Of a stretch of DNA of 64,000 bases, positions 53,799-63,160 are shown piece after piece. The stretch is from Sporofaciens musculi (lineage in GTDB: Bacteria; Bacillota; Clostridia; Lachnospirales; Lachnospiraceae), in contig NZ_WUQX01000001.1 of assembly GCF_009830285.1 (NCBI RefSeq), positions 930,501 to 994,500 of the forward strand, given 5' to 3'. A program made the position numbers and the translations under genes. The first letter of the stretch is position 1. Every line of letters starts with the position of its first letter. The notes beneath the pieces were generated by a model, which saw only the letters and a program-made list of their open reading frames with translations, did not search any database and was not told where the DNA came from.

Positions 53799-53843
53799 AA
53801 AAAGCGTTGTATATTCTGTCAAAGAAGCTACAGCGCTTTTTTT
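53799..53843 (+). terminator. Intrinsic terminator downstream of ferredoxin
   Basis: AAAAAGCGTTGTA (53799-53811) pairs with TACAGCGCTTTTT (53829-53841, one wobble), followed by further Ts. Confidence 0.85.
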
Positions 53844-53926
53844 ATGTACCTGACACCGTTTTACTTGTTTTGCAGAACAGTCGTGTTATGATAAATGGGA
53901 CAAGTTTTGATAAGGGGGTATAGACC

Positions 53927-54286
53927 ATGAGCAGTAACGCATTAGAACAGTTAAAGAGGGAGACAAAGGATGATGCGAAGCTTTTCGGCTGCATCAAAGA
54001 ACTATACGAACAGGGAGTCCCGTTTTCTGAGTTAAAGGCCTTGATTCCAGACCTTAGGAGGACGCGGGACCAGCTACATATGAAACGGATGCTGGAGAAT
54101 AACAATGAAGTCTTGCTGTCCATGATTACGAAAGAAATGTCTTTTATGCTGGATGCAAAGGAACGGCGGGAAGAGGAATCCTTCCGCAGACTGGACCAGC
54201 TAATCCGCCAGCAGCAATCCTATCGGAAAAATGCGGCGGAGGCCGGTCCAGTGGAAAAATTAAAAAGATTCTTCCTGCCTGCTTAG
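53927..54286 (+). CDS. Hypothetical helical protein
   Basis: 119 residues, highly charged and almost entirely helical: ALEQLKRETKDDAKLFGCIK, ELYEQGVPFSELKALIPDLR, RLDQLIRQQQSYRKNAAEAG, ending KLKRFFLPA. No signal peptide or membrane segment. AAGGGGGT precedes ATG 53927. The 3' end overlaps the end of dnaB on the other strand by 27 bases. The first half could be a MerR- or HTH-like helical bundle, but no family is recognised. Confidence 0.65.
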   Translation: MSSNALEQLKRETKDDAKLFGCIKELYEQGVPFSELKALIPDLRRTRDQLHMKRMLENNNEVLLSMITKEMSFMLDAKERREEESFRRLDQLIRQQQSYRKNAAEAGPVEKLKRFFLPA

Positions 54287-55609
54287 GTTGGCGAACTTTG
54301 TGTATTCGCCTAACCAAGCCAGATTAACGGTCCCTACAGGGCCGTTTCTTTGTTTTGCTATGATAATCTCTGCCTGCTTCTTAAATTCTGAGTCTTTGTT
54401 GTAGTATTCGTCTCGATAAATGAACATGACAACATCCGCATCCTGCTCAATGGCGCCGGATTCACGCAGGTCGGAGAGCATAGGCCGTTTGTCAGGCCGG
54501 CTTTCTACGGCACGGCTTAGCTGAGACAGAGCGACTACTGGCACATTCAATTCTCTTGCAAGCCCTTTTAATGAGCGGGAGATTTCTGATATCTCCTGCT
54601 GTCTGGATTCCTGGCTTTTGCCGACGCTTCCTGTCATTAACTGAAGGTAGTCGATAATGATAAGGTCCAAGCCATGTTCAAGTTTATATTTTCTGCATTT
54701 GGAGCGCAGCTCAGAGATGGAGATACCAGGTGTGTCGTCAATAATCAGGCGGGATTTGCCAATGATTCCAGCGCCTTCTATTAATTTCTCCCAGTCAGAA
54801 TCCTTCATGTTGCCGGTTCGGATTGCCTGTGCATCTACCTGAGATTCCAGAGAGAACAGACGATTCACCAACTGCTCCTTAGACATCTCAAGGCTGAATA
54901 TGGCAACGCTTCTGTCCTTCTTAAAGGCAATATACTGTGCAATATTCAGGACGAATGCAGTCTTTCCCATAGAGGGCCTTGCTGCAATCAGCACCAGGTC
55001 AGAGGGCTGAAGCCCAGAGAGCTTATAATCCAGGTCTATGAATCCTGTAGGGATTCCAGTGACAGTTCCCTTGCTCTTGGAGGCTTTTTCGATTCTCTCC
55101 AATGCGTTTAACACCACCTGCTTAATCGGTACAAATTCACCGGAATTTCGTCTCTGTAATAATTCAAAGACGGATTTCTCCGTCTTTTCCAGTATCGCCT
55201 CAAGAGATTCGTTTCCAGCGTAACAGACGTTGGAAATATCTTCATTCAGGCGGATTAATTTTCGCATCACAGACTTGTCTGCGACGATTTGTGCGTAATA
55301 CTTGACGTTTGCCGAGGTTGACACCATATTCAGAAGATCGCGGACAAACTCAAGGCTTGAAACCTCAGCAGGAACATCCTTAGAACGAAGACGCTCCTGC
55401 AGCGTAATCAGGTCTACGGGCTGCCCTTCATTAAACAGCTCCACCATGGAGTCAAAGACAACGCCGTAGGCGCTCTGATAGAAATCATTGCCGCTGATAA
55501 GCTCGGAGGCTGTGGTGACAGCGTCCCGATCCATCAGCATGGCGCCGACGACAGACTGTTCTGCTTCGATGCTGTGGGGCATTACCCGCTTGATAAGTGC
55601 ATCTTCCAT
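54260..55609 (-). CDS. dnaB: Replicative DNA helicase DnaB/DnaC
   Basis: 449 residues. N-terminal domain PHSIEAEQSVVGAMLMDRDA and RecA-like helicase domain with Walker A ARPSMGKTAFVLNIAQ, IIIDYLQLMTGS (Walker B), VVALSQLSRAVESRPDKRPM and GAIEQDADVVMFIYRDEYYN. Unwinds DNA ahead of the replication fork. It lies last in gdpP-rplI-dnaB, the conserved Firmicutes order, 10 bases after rplI. Confidence 0.97.
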   Translation of the reverse strand: MEDALIKRVMPHSIEAEQSVVGAMLMDRDAVTTASELISGNDFYQSAYGVVFDSMVELFNEGQPVDLITLQERLRSKDVPAEVSSLEFVRDLLNMVSTSANVKYYAQIVADKSVMRKLIRLNEDISNVCYAGNESLEAILEKTEKSVFELLQRRNSGEFVPIKQVVLNALERIEKASKSKGTVTGIPTGFIDLDYKLSGLQPSDLVLIAARPSMGKTAFVLNIAQYIAFKKDRSVAIFSLEMSKEQLVNRLFSLESQVDAQAIRTGNMKDSDWEKLIEGAGIIGKSRLIIDDTPGISISELRSKCRKYKLEHGLDLIIIDYLQLMTGSVGKSQESRQQEISEISRSLKGLARELNVPVVALSQLSRAVESRPDKRPMLSDLRESGAIEQDADVVMFIYRDEYYNKDSEFKKQAEIIIAKQRNGPVGTVNLAWLGEYTKFANLSRQEESF

Positions 55610-55619
55610 GAAAAACTCC

Positions 55620-56069
55620 TTAAGCCTCCTCGTTTACAATTACCTTTAAATCCACAGTTACCTTTGGGTGCAGCTTAATCGGTACATTGTGAGTGCCCAG
55701 GGTCTTAATGGCTTCTTTGAGCTGAATCTTCTTTTTGTCTACATCCAGTCCCATCTGTTCCTTTACTTCTGCGGCAATCTCCTTAGAAGCGATTGAGCCG
55801 AATGCTTTGCCTCCCTCGCCTGTCTTGATGGACATCTCAACCTTTCCTGTTTCAAGCTTCTTACCAAGCTCCTTTGCCGCCTCGTACTGCTCTTGGGCCA
55901 GCTTGTCGTCATTGGCCTTCTTGAGCTTCAAATCATTGAGGTTTTTATTGTTAGCCTCCAACCCTTTTTTCTTCTTAAGAATAAAATTCCTTGCGTAGCC
56001 GTCGCTAACTTCTACAATCTCACCCTTCTTTCCAAGGGATTTTACGTCTTCTGTCAATATAACCTTCAT
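55620..56069 (-). CDS. rplI: 50S ribosomal protein L9
   Basis: 149 residues. N-terminal MKVILTEDVKSLGKKGEIVE-VSDGYARNFIL, long connecting helix and a C-terminal domain with GGKAFGSIASKEIA and LGTHNVPIKLHPKV. Standard length. Between gdpP and dnaB. Confidence 0.97.
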   Translation of the reverse strand: MKVILTEDVKSLGKKGEIVEVSDGYARNFILKKKKGLEANNKNLNDLKLKKANDDKLAQEQYEAAKELGKKLETGKVEMSIKTGEGGKAFGSIASKEIAAEVKEQMGLDVDKKKIQLKEAIKTLGTHNVPIKLHPKVTVDLKVIVNEEA

Positions 56070-56071
56070 AA

Positions 56072-58138
56072 TTAAATGTCTCCTCCTTTTATCATATCGT
56101 CAATTACTTTCATAAGGCTTGAGATTGCCTCGTTCATGTCCGTATGGTCAAACTGGGCGCCTGATGCGTTCATATGGCCGCCTCCGCCCAGGCGTTCCAT
56201 AATAATCTGAACATTCACCTCGTCGATGGACCTTGCGCTTACATAGATTCTTCCATTATACTCCGTGAGCACAAAGGATGCCTTGATATTGTTGATATCC
56301 AACAGTTCGTTCGCTGCCTGCGCTCCAATAATAGTCGGGCTTTCAATCTTAAGCGCTGTTCCTCTCGCGATGGCGAATTTCTTGTGGTAAACTTCTGCGC
56401 TGCTGATAATCTCTGCCTTAGCTCTATAGGAATCCATATCATCTCGGAACATCTTGCGGACATGGGTGATGTCGGCCCCGCATCTGCGCAGGAATGCCGC
56501 TGCCTCAAAGGTACGCACGCCTGTATGGTTCACAAAGTTGTTGGTATCAATCATGATACCGGCGTACATGCTGCTTGCTTCAATCTTAGGAATCTTGATG
56601 TCGTCCACAATGTATTGCAGAACTTCTGCCACCATCTCACATGCTGAGGAGGCATAGGGTTCAATATAGGACAACAGGGCATTTTCGATATTATCGCTGC
56701 TCTGGCGGTGATGGTCGAGCACAACGATGGTTTTTGTCTTTTTTAATAATTCTTCACGTTCCGTCATCTTGGGCCGGTTCGTGTCAACCACGACTACCAT
56801 GGAATTCTCATCAGCCATCTCAATGGCCTGAGCAGATTTGAGAAACAGTCCTTCAGAATAATTGGAATCTTTTATAAAGCACTCATACAGTGGGCGAAGT
56901 GACGCGGATACTTCGTTAATTACCACATAGGCTTTTTTCTCCATAGACGCCGCTGCCCGACAGATTCCGATGGCTGCCCCGAAAGCATCCGCATCTGTCA
57001 ACTTATGCCCCATGACGAAAATCCTGTCCTTTAAGGTAATAAATTCTCGAAGGGCTTCTGCCTTTACACGCGCTTTTACACGGGTGTTCTTAGAGGTCTG
57101 TTCACGTTTTCCGCCATAGTATGTAATGCCATGGCTGTCTTTGATTACTGCCTGGTCGCCGCCTCTTGCAAGAGCAAGGTCAATGGCAACCCTGGCGTAG
57201 TTATACCCCTGGGAATACGCGTCATTGCTTAGTCCAAGACCGATACTTAGGGTTGCGGGAATTCCATTCCCAATGTTCACGGACTTCACATCGTCAAGCA
57301 GAGAGAACTTGTCAGCCTCTAATTCTTTGAAATACTGCTTCTTAAGCACGATGAAATATTTATCCGTCTCCATCTTCTTGACAATGCCGTCTACTTTGGC
57401 AATATACTGGTTAATCTTCCGGTCCACCAGCGCCATCAAAAGAGATTGGCGGACTTCCTCCACACTGTTGATGACTTCGTCATAGTTGTCGATATAGATT
57501 AAGCCTGCCACTAAACGCTGCTCCTCGTTCTCCTTGATGTAACGGTTTAAATCGGTTACATCCTGAAGATGGACGGCAATAAAATATTCTTTTTCCGCCG
57601 GCATCTGAAGCAGCAGACCTGTATTGTTAAAGCCTTCCACGGAAACCTGCCGAAGCTCTGCTTTGAATTCTCGGTCAGCAAAATAGACGTCCATCTCTAC
57701 CGTATCTTGAAGCTCCTTTGGAAAAATACTCCGGTTCAGTTCAGGGATGTACTTGCTAATGGGAACATCCCTCCTGGGCTTGCATCCCAGAAGCTCTTTG
57801 AACAGGTCGTTCATCCAGATTGTCTTACCATCACTCATCAGAATCGCGTAGGGTAAGGTCAGCTCTTTAAGCAGAGTGTTCTGGACGATTCCGTACTGTG
57901 CGGCAAATTCGACCAAATCCTTTAAAAGAACAGTCTTACTGCGGAAATAGAGTCCAAGGGCAATCAGGCTGTAGATTAGGACGAAGATTCCCATCAAACT
58001 TCCTGCCCGATGGTCGATAATATAGACCCAGACATTCATCGCAATAAGGAGAACAGCCATAATGGACGGCCACTGGATATACATTTTTAACTGTCCTCGC
58101 AGCTTCAGCTTTTCAGTTTCGTTTTTCTTTTCTAACAT
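56072..58138 (-). CDS. gdpP: Cyclic-di-AMP phosphodiesterase GdpP (YybT type)
   Basis: 688 residues. Two N-terminal membrane helices (SIMAVLLIAMNVWVYIIDHR and GIFVLIYSLIALGLYF), a PAS domain (LLKELTLPYAILMSDGKTIW), a degenerate GGDEF domain (~residues 180-310) and a C-terminal DHH-DHHA1 phosphodiesterase with MGHKLTDADAFGAAIG, VVVVDTNRP, IVVLDHHRQSSD and LGGGGHMNASGAQF. Hydrolyses c-di-AMP, setting osmotic and cell-wall homeostasis. The first DHH motif reads GHKLTDAD, keeping His and both Asp. Confidence 0.95.
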   Translation of the reverse strand: MLEKKNETEKLKLRGQLKMYIQWPSIMAVLLIAMNVWVYIIDHRAGSLMGIFVLIYSLIALGLYFRSKTVLLKDLVEFAAQYGIVQNTLLKELTLPYAILMSDGKTIWMNDLFKELLGCKPRRDVPISKYIPELNRSIFPKELQDTVEMDVYFADREFKAELRQVSVEGFNNTGLLLQMPAEKEYFIAVHLQDVTDLNRYIKENEEQRLVAGLIYIDNYDEVINSVEEVRQSLLMALVDRKINQYIAKVDGIVKKMETDKYFIVLKKQYFKELEADKFSLLDDVKSVNIGNGIPATLSIGLGLSNDAYSQGYNYARVAIDLALARGGDQAVIKDSHGITYYGGKREQTSKNTRVKARVKAEALREFITLKDRIFVMGHKLTDADAFGAAIGICRAAASMEKKAYVVINEVSASLRPLYECFIKDSNYSEGLFLKSAQAIEMADENSMVVVVDTNRPKMTEREELLKKTKTIVVLDHHRQSSDNIENALLSYIEPYASSACEMVAEVLQYIVDDIKIPKIEASSMYAGIMIDTNNFVNHTGVRTFEAAAFLRRCGADITHVRKMFRDDMDSYRAKAEIISSAEVYHKKFAIARGTALKIESPTIIGAQAANELLDINNIKASFVLTEYNGRIYVSARSIDEVNVQIIMERLGGGGHMNASGAQFDHTDMNEAISSLMKVIDDMIKGGDI

Positions 58139-58328
58139 CGGCTCATCCTCATGTTTCTAAAGAATAAAATATACGAAAGTTATTATATCACTTTTTAATG
58201 CAAATGAAAAGCTATTGAGAAAAGTAGCGGAAAATTAAGAAAATATTTAACATTTTCTTAGAAAATTAGTGTATAGTGTTTGATGAAAATGTTTCACACT
58301 AATATCAGAGTGTTGGGAGAGAAGTGTT

Positions 58329-59612
58329 ATGTTAAAGAAAATTAGAAAATGGGCTGCCGTTTTCCTGTGCGGAGCGATGTGTATATGCGGGTGTTCTGGG
58401 GAAGACAGCGCACAGGAGCAGGAGAAGCCGGTATCCACAGAGACGAAGAAGGAGCAGACTAAGAAGAAGGAGAAAGAGTATCAGAAAAAGTTGGACATGG
58501 TAAAACCGTCAGCTTATGATAACGTAATGGGGCTGAATCTTGAGGAGGGTACAACCCTTTCTATTATAGGCAAGGCAGAAGGCGTGCCATATTGGGATGA
58601 GGTAAAACGGGGTGCAGAGCAGGCGGTTAAGGATATCAACGATAATCTTGGATATGAGGGAAAGAAGCAGGTGAAGGTGACTTACAGCGCGCCAAGTACA
58701 CCGGATAATGTGGATGAGCAGGTGAATATCTTAGATGAAGAATTGGCCAGGTATCCCGCTGCTCTGGGTATTTCCATTGCAGATACTAAGGCTTGTGAGG
58801 TACAGTTTGACTTGGCGGCGGAGAGTGATATTCCGGTGGTGGCGTTTGATTCTGGAAGCGATTACCAGGGCTTGATGGCAATGGTATCTACAGATAACCG
58901 TACGGCGGCGCGGGAGGCGGCGCAAAAGTTAGCGGAATCGGTGGGTGGGAAAGGCGAAGTGATGCTGTTCATACACGATTCCAAATCTGAGTCGGCAATG
59001 AGCCGTGAGCAGGCCTTCAGGGAAGAAATGGAGGCTAATTATCCTGAAATTACCATTGCGGAGGTCTATTATATGGACCGATTGTCTGACATGCAGGAAA
59101 GGATTGCGGCGGAAATGAACGGCGTGAATGAAAATGATGAGAATGGAGACATAGAACCAGCAGAAGCTGTCGGGATAGAGACAGCCGGAGAAAATGGGGA
59201 GGGCGGCGAGAAGGATGAAGGTGAAGCTTTGGCGGATGGCGAGGCGATTGCCGCAGATACCATCTCAGAGGAAGATGCCATAGACTATCTCTTTGAAAAA
59301 CATCCGGAGATAAAGGGAATCTATGCAACGAACGGGGATGCTGTGAAGCAAGCGTTAGAAACCTTAGAGCGCAATGAAGCAGAGGCCCGTATCGTTGGCT
59401 TTGATGCAGATAAAGAAGAACTTGAAGCAATAAAGGATGGCAGAGTGGAAGGGCTGGTTTTACAGAATCCCTTTGGAATGGGATATGCGGCGGTGATAGC
59501 TTCTGCAAGAGCCGCGCTTTCTATGGGAAATGAGGCGGTGGTAGACACAGGATATGTGTGGATTACCAGGAAGAATTTGGAGGAGGAAGGAATTCAAAAA
59601 TTATTGTACTAA
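58329..59612 (+). CDS. Sugar-binding-type lipoprotein (PBP1 fold) with acidic insertion
   Basis: 427 residues. Signal sequence with lipobox-like ICGC (Cys22), a Lys/Glu-rich linker (residues ~25-60), then a ribose-binding-protein-like fold: LSIIGKAEGVPYWDEVKRGA, DIPVVAFDSGSDYQGLMAMV, GKGEVMLFIHDSKSESAMSR, IKGIYATNGDAVKQALETLE, VGFDADKEELEAIKDG. Residues ~263-311 are a low-complexity acidic segment (NENDENGDIEPAE ... GEGGEKDEGEAL) interrupting the fold. No transporter genes are adjacent, so it may be an orphan binding protein or a sensor input. Confidence 0.85.
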   Translation: MLKKIRKWAAVFLCGAMCICGCSGEDSAQEQEKPVSTETKKEQTKKKEKEYQKKLDMVKPSAYDNVMGLNLEEGTTLSIIGKAEGVPYWDEVKRGAEQAVKDINDNLGYEGKKQVKVTYSAPSTPDNVDEQVNILDEELARYPAALGISIADTKACEVQFDLAAESDIPVVAFDSGSDYQGLMAMVSTDNRTAAREAAQKLAESVGGKGEVMLFIHDSKSESAMSREQAFREEMEANYPEITIAEVYYMDRLSDMQERIAAEMNGVNENDENGDIEPAEAVGIETAGENGEGGEKDEGEALADGEAIAADTISEEDAIDYLFEKHPEIKGIYATNGDAVKQALETLERNEAEARIVGFDADKEELEAIKDGRVEGLVLQNPFGMGYAAVIASARAALSMGNEAVVDTGYVWITRKNLEEEGIQKLLY

Positions 59613-59636
59613 TAATGACAGAGGGGTATCCCCATG

Positions 59637-59668
59637 AAAAAGGCAGGTTTCAAAGAAACCTGCCTTTT
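59637..59668 (+). terminator. Intrinsic terminator
   Basis: AAAAGGCAGGTTT pairs with AAACCTGCCTTTT around loop CAAAG. Ends the lipoprotein gene. Confidence 0.82.
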
Positions 59669-59762
59669 CAGTGATATGCCATCTCTGTATTGTGGATGTT
59701 CTGAAAACTGATATGCCAATATGAATCCTCTTAATATACTGGCAGTCAGATATCAGCAAAAA

Positions 59763-61052
59763 CTATATATCAAACGTCGGCGTCTCGTTACTGTCAGGAG
59801 CCGCCTCTGGAAGGTACAAATGTACAAGCTCAATTCTGTTCTTATCCAGCTTCTCTACAACCATGTGAATTCCATCCTCTGTGTGGATGCTGTCGCCGGG
59901 CTCCGGAAGTCGGTCAAGGCGTTCGATAATGAATCCGCCCAGCGAATCATATTCCTCTGAATTCAAATCCAAATCCAGCCGATCGTTTAAGTCGTCAAGA
60001 TTCGTAGAGCCTTCTACAATATACTCTCGCTCGTCAATCTCTTGAATGAAATCTTCTTCATTCTCATCATACTCGTCATGGATCTCGCCGACGATCTCCT
60101 CCAGAATGTCCTCCAGCGTAATCAATCCGGCAGTCTCGCCATATTCGTCAAGTACGATGGCAATATTAAAGGAGGCTTTACGCATCTCCACCAAAAGCTC
60201 GGAGATATTCTTATACTCATAAGTAAAATATGCCTCTCTTAAAATATCCTGAATTTGAAATCCCTTTGTATTGTCATATAACAGCAAGTCTTTCATATTA
60301 ATAGTACCAACCACATTGTCCGTCGTATCCCTGAATACCGGAAGCCTTGTGAATTTGTCTTCGCGGAAGATATCGATTAGCTCGTCGTAGGTACTGTTGA
60401 CATCGGCAAATGTTACATGAACACGGGGAACCATGACATCCTTAGCCCTGGCATCACCAAGATCAAACACGTTATTAATCATTTCCCGTTCGTCAGATTC
60501 TATGACTCCGTCCTCATGGCTTACATCCACGATCGTACGAAGCTCAGTCTCTGTCATGACATTGTTCTTGGCATTCGGATCGACGCGCAGAAGAAACAGT
60601 ACACCGATAGAAAGCCCGTTGATGATAAAGATAGCAGGCGTCATGATCTTCATAAACATACTGATAATCGGGGCATATAACAGCGACATCTTCTCGGAAT
60701 GGATGGTAGCCATAGTCTTGGGAGTAATCTCCCCGAATAACAGGATCAGTATAGTCAATATACCGCTTGCGATTGCAACCATGGAACCACCAAAGCTGTA
60801 AGCAAGTGAGGTAGTTAGAGATGCTGCCGACAAGTTCACAATGTTGTTGCCAATCAGTATGGCACTTAACATCTTGCCGGAATCATCCGTGATTGCAAGA
60901 ACTGTCCTGGCGCGCTTGCTTCCTTCATCTGCCAGGGTTCGCATCCGTATCTTATTAACGGTAGTCAGCGCTGTCTCGGCAGAAGAAAAAAATGCAGACA
61001 ACAATAATAATATAAACAGAATAATGAGTTGTGTGGCGTCACTCGAGTCCAA
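59763..61052 (-). CDS. Hemolysin/CNNM-family protein (DUF21, CBS pair, CorC_HlyC)
   Basis: 429 residues. DUF21 membrane domain with about four helices (LIILFILLLLSAFFSSAETA, AILIGNNIVNLSAASLTTSL, IASGILTILILLFGEITPKT), tandem CBS domains (AKDVMVPRVHVTFADVNSTY; AFNIAIVLDEYGETAGLITL) and a C-terminal CorC/HlyC domain (REYIVEGSTNLDDLNDRLDL). Family members take part in magnesium efflux. Start is TTG 61052, with AGGAG about 12 bases upstream; no better start is visible. Confidence 0.92.
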   Translation of the reverse strand: MDSSDATQLIILFILLLLSAFFSSAETALTTVNKIRMRTLADEGSKRARTVLAITDDSGKMLSAILIGNNIVNLSAASLTTSLAYSFGGSMVAIASGILTILILLFGEITPKTMATIHSEKMSLLYAPIISMFMKIMTPAIFIINGLSIGVLFLLRVDPNAKNNVMTETELRTIVDVSHEDGVIESDEREMINNVFDLGDARAKDVMVPRVHVTFADVNSTYDELIDIFREDKFTRLPVFRDTTDNVVGTINMKDLLLYDNTKGFQIQDILREAYFTYEYKNISELLVEMRKASFNIAIVLDEYGETAGLITLEDILEEIVGEIHDEYDENEEDFIQEIDEREYIVEGSTNLDDLNDRLDLDLNSEEYDSLGGFIIERLDRLPEPGDSIHTEDGIHMVVEKLDKNRIELVHLYLPEAAPDSNETPTFDI

Positions 61053-61147
61053 TTGATCAATTCACTCCTTTTTTACATTAAAAATTACTTGAATAAAATT
61101 CCTTTGGATTTAATATAACGCATTTGGAGAGATTTTGCAAGAGTACA

Positions 61148-61176
61148 TTGAATTTATTGTAAAATTAGTGTATGAT
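61148..61176 (+). promoter_or_regulatory. Promoter of the murB operon
   Basis: TTGAAT (61148-61153), 17-base spacer, TATGAT (61171-61176). A shared AAAATTAGTGTAT stretch occurs here and before the lipoprotein gene (about 58261-58273). Confidence 0.65.
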
Positions 61177-61292
61177 ACCCTAGTGCAGTGTCCAATGCAA
61201 AGAGGCTTATTTTCACTGGACTGGCGCATATGGAACTGGTGTATTTTAGAATAGTGTTTCAGCAAAAAATGAGAAAGCAGATGGAGAGTTAT

Positions 61293-62204
61293 ATGGAACA
61301 GAGCACGTATCATGAACTGGCGAAGATTATACCACAGGAGAGGATCAGGACGGAAGAACCCATGAGCAGACATACCACATTCAAGGTCGGAGGACCGGCG
61401 GAGGTATTAGTGATGCCCAAGACCTTTGACGAGGTGAAGAAAACGGTCAACCTTTGCAGAACCCGTAATATTTCTTATTATATAGTAGGAAACGGCAGTA
61501 ATCTTCTGGTGTCTGACCAGGGATACAGAGGCATAGTTATCCAGATTGGAAAGGAGTTTGGCGATATTCGGGTTGAGGGAGACGTTGTGACAGCCCAGGC
61601 GGGAGTTCTTCTGTCTGTGGCTGCCAATAAAGCGATGGAGGAAGGGCTGACTGGCTTGGAGTTTGCGTCTGGAATACCGGGGACGCTTGGCGGCGCATGC
61701 GTCATGAATGCAGGCGCTTACGGCGGCGAGATGAAAGATGTGCTGACGGAGTTTACTGTGCTGACACAGGAGGGAGATATTGTCAGAATACCGAGCCAGC
61801 AGATGGAGCTTGGCTATCGAACCAGTGTCGCTGCTCGTAAAGGATACATTGTGCTGGAGGCTCGCATGCAGCTTCAAAAAGGCGACCGGCAGGAGATTCG
61901 GGCAAAAATGGAAGAACTGAAGGAGAAAAGAGTCAGCAAGCAGCCTTTGGAATATCCCAGTGCAGGAAGCACCTTTAAGAGACCGGAGGGATATTTTGCC
62001 GGAAAACTGATTCAGGATGCAGGGCTTCGTGGATTTACTGTGGGAGGTGCACAGGTGTCCGAGAAGCACTGTGGATTTGTGATTAACAGAGGTGATGCGA
62101 CGGCGAGAGACGTGGCAGACCTTATGAGCCGGGTATCGGAAATCGTGGAGGAGAAGTTCGGGGTCAGACTTGAGCCTGAAGTGAGAAGACTGGGAGAGTT
62201 CTAA
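61293..62204 (+). CDS. murB: UDP-N-acetylenolpyruvoylglucosamine reductase
   Basis: 303 residues. FAD-binding motifs MSRHTTFKVGGPAEVLVMPK, YYIVGNGSNLLVSDQGYRGI and GIPGTLGGACVMNAGAYGGE; catalytic region YPSAGSTFKRPEGYFAGKLI and the C-terminal EPEVRRLGEF. Type IIb-like short form. ATG 61293 is chosen (GGAGAG 6 bases upstream); ATG 61281 or 61188 would add residues not typical of the family. Reduces UDP-GlcNAc-enolpyruvate to UDP-MurNAc in peptidoglycan synthesis. Confidence 0.96.
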   Translation: MEQSTYHELAKIIPQERIRTEEPMSRHTTFKVGGPAEVLVMPKTFDEVKKTVNLCRTRNISYYIVGNGSNLLVSDQGYRGIVIQIGKEFGDIRVEGDVVTAQAGVLLSVAANKAMEEGLTGLEFASGIPGTLGGACVMNAGAYGGEMKDVLTEFTVLTQEGDIVRIPSQQMELGYRTSVAARKGYIVLEARMQLQKGDRQEIRAKMEELKEKRVSKQPLEYPSAGSTFKRPEGYFAGKLIQDAGLRGFTVGGAQVSEKHCGFVINRGDATARDVADLMSRVSEIVEEKFGVRLEPEVRRLGEF

Positions 62205-62206
62205 AG

Positions 62207-63088
62207 ATGAGATGTGTGATTGTTACGGGAATGTCGGGGGCAGGTAAGAGTACGGCCCTTAAGATGCTGGAGGATGTGGGATATTTTTGTGTGGATAATC
62301 TTCCGGTGCCCTTGATTCCGAAGATGGCAGATCTGCTGCGTGTGCCGGGAAGTGAGCTTAATAAGGCGGCGCTGGGCGTGGATATCAGAAGCGGGCAGAG
62401 TCTTACAGAGATGGCCAGAGTATTAGAAGAACTGGATAACGCAGGGATGAAGTATGAGATTCTTTTTTTGGAATCCACCGATCATGTTCTGATTAAGAGG
62501 TACAAGGAGACAAGACGGTTTCACCCGCTGGCGGGCAATGATGGACGAGTGGATGAGGGGATTTCTAAAGAGAGAGAAAGAATAAAGTTTCTTAAGAAAC
62601 GCGCGGATTATCTAATTGATACCAGCCATATGCTTACCAGGGAATTGAAGAGGGAGCTGAATAAGATTTTTGTAGAGAACAAAGAATATAAGAATCTTTA
62701 CATCTCTGTACTTTCCTTTGGCTTCAAGTATGGAATCCCGCCAGACTCTGATTTGGTGTTTGATGTACGGTTTCTTCCAAACCCATATTATATAGAAGAT
62801 TTACGTCCCCAAAGTGGTAATGACAGAGAAGTTCGAGAATATGTCATGAATAATGAGAAAGCGATAGAATTTCTGGATAAAATGACAGAGCTGGTGGAAT
62901 TTCTAATCCCTAACTATGTCCAGGAGGGGAAGACCCAGCTTGTGATTGCAATCGGGTGTACCGGCGGAAAGCATCGTTCGGTTACGCTGGCCAATGAACT
63001 TTTTGAGGCGTTGAGTAAGAATGAAAATTACGGTATTCGTGTCGAGCATCGTGACATTGGAAAAGATGCAATTACAAAGGCCAGGTAA
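62207..63088 (+). CDS. rapZ: RapZ/YvcJ-type nucleotide-binding protein
   Basis: 293 residues. Walker A VIVTGMSGAGKSTALKMLED, DVGYFCVDNLPVPLIPKMAD, RRFHPLAGNDGRVDEGISKE (hinge), SFGFKYGIPPDSDLVFDVRF and GCTGGKHRSVTLANELFEAL. Binds nucleotides (and in enterobacteria regulates GlmS). Starts 2 bases after murB. Followed directly by whiA. Confidence 0.96.
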   Translation: MRCVIVTGMSGAGKSTALKMLEDVGYFCVDNLPVPLIPKMADLLRVPGSELNKAALGVDIRSGQSLTEMARVLEELDNAGMKYEILFLESTDHVLIKRYKETRRFHPLAGNDGRVDEGISKERERIKFLKKRADYLIDTSHMLTRELKRELNKIFVENKEYKNLYISVLSFGFKYGIPPDSDLVFDVRFLPNPYYIEDLRPQSGNDREVREYVMNNEKAIEFLDKMTELVEFLIPNYVQEGKTQLVIAIGCTGGKHRSVTLANELFEALSKNENYGIRVEHRDIGKDAITKAR

Positions 63089-63160
63089 GAAGGGGGACAG
63101 TTCTGAGGTTGTAATTACAAAGGCAAACATGTGCTGTCATAGGCAGAATAGGAGTAGGAA

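Noticed and set aside
59050..59508. Long antisense frame inside the acidic-insert lipoprotein gene
   Set aside because: Produced by the biased GAA/GAG-rich composition of the acidic insert read in reverse; low-complexity His/Pro/Leu product with no start signal.
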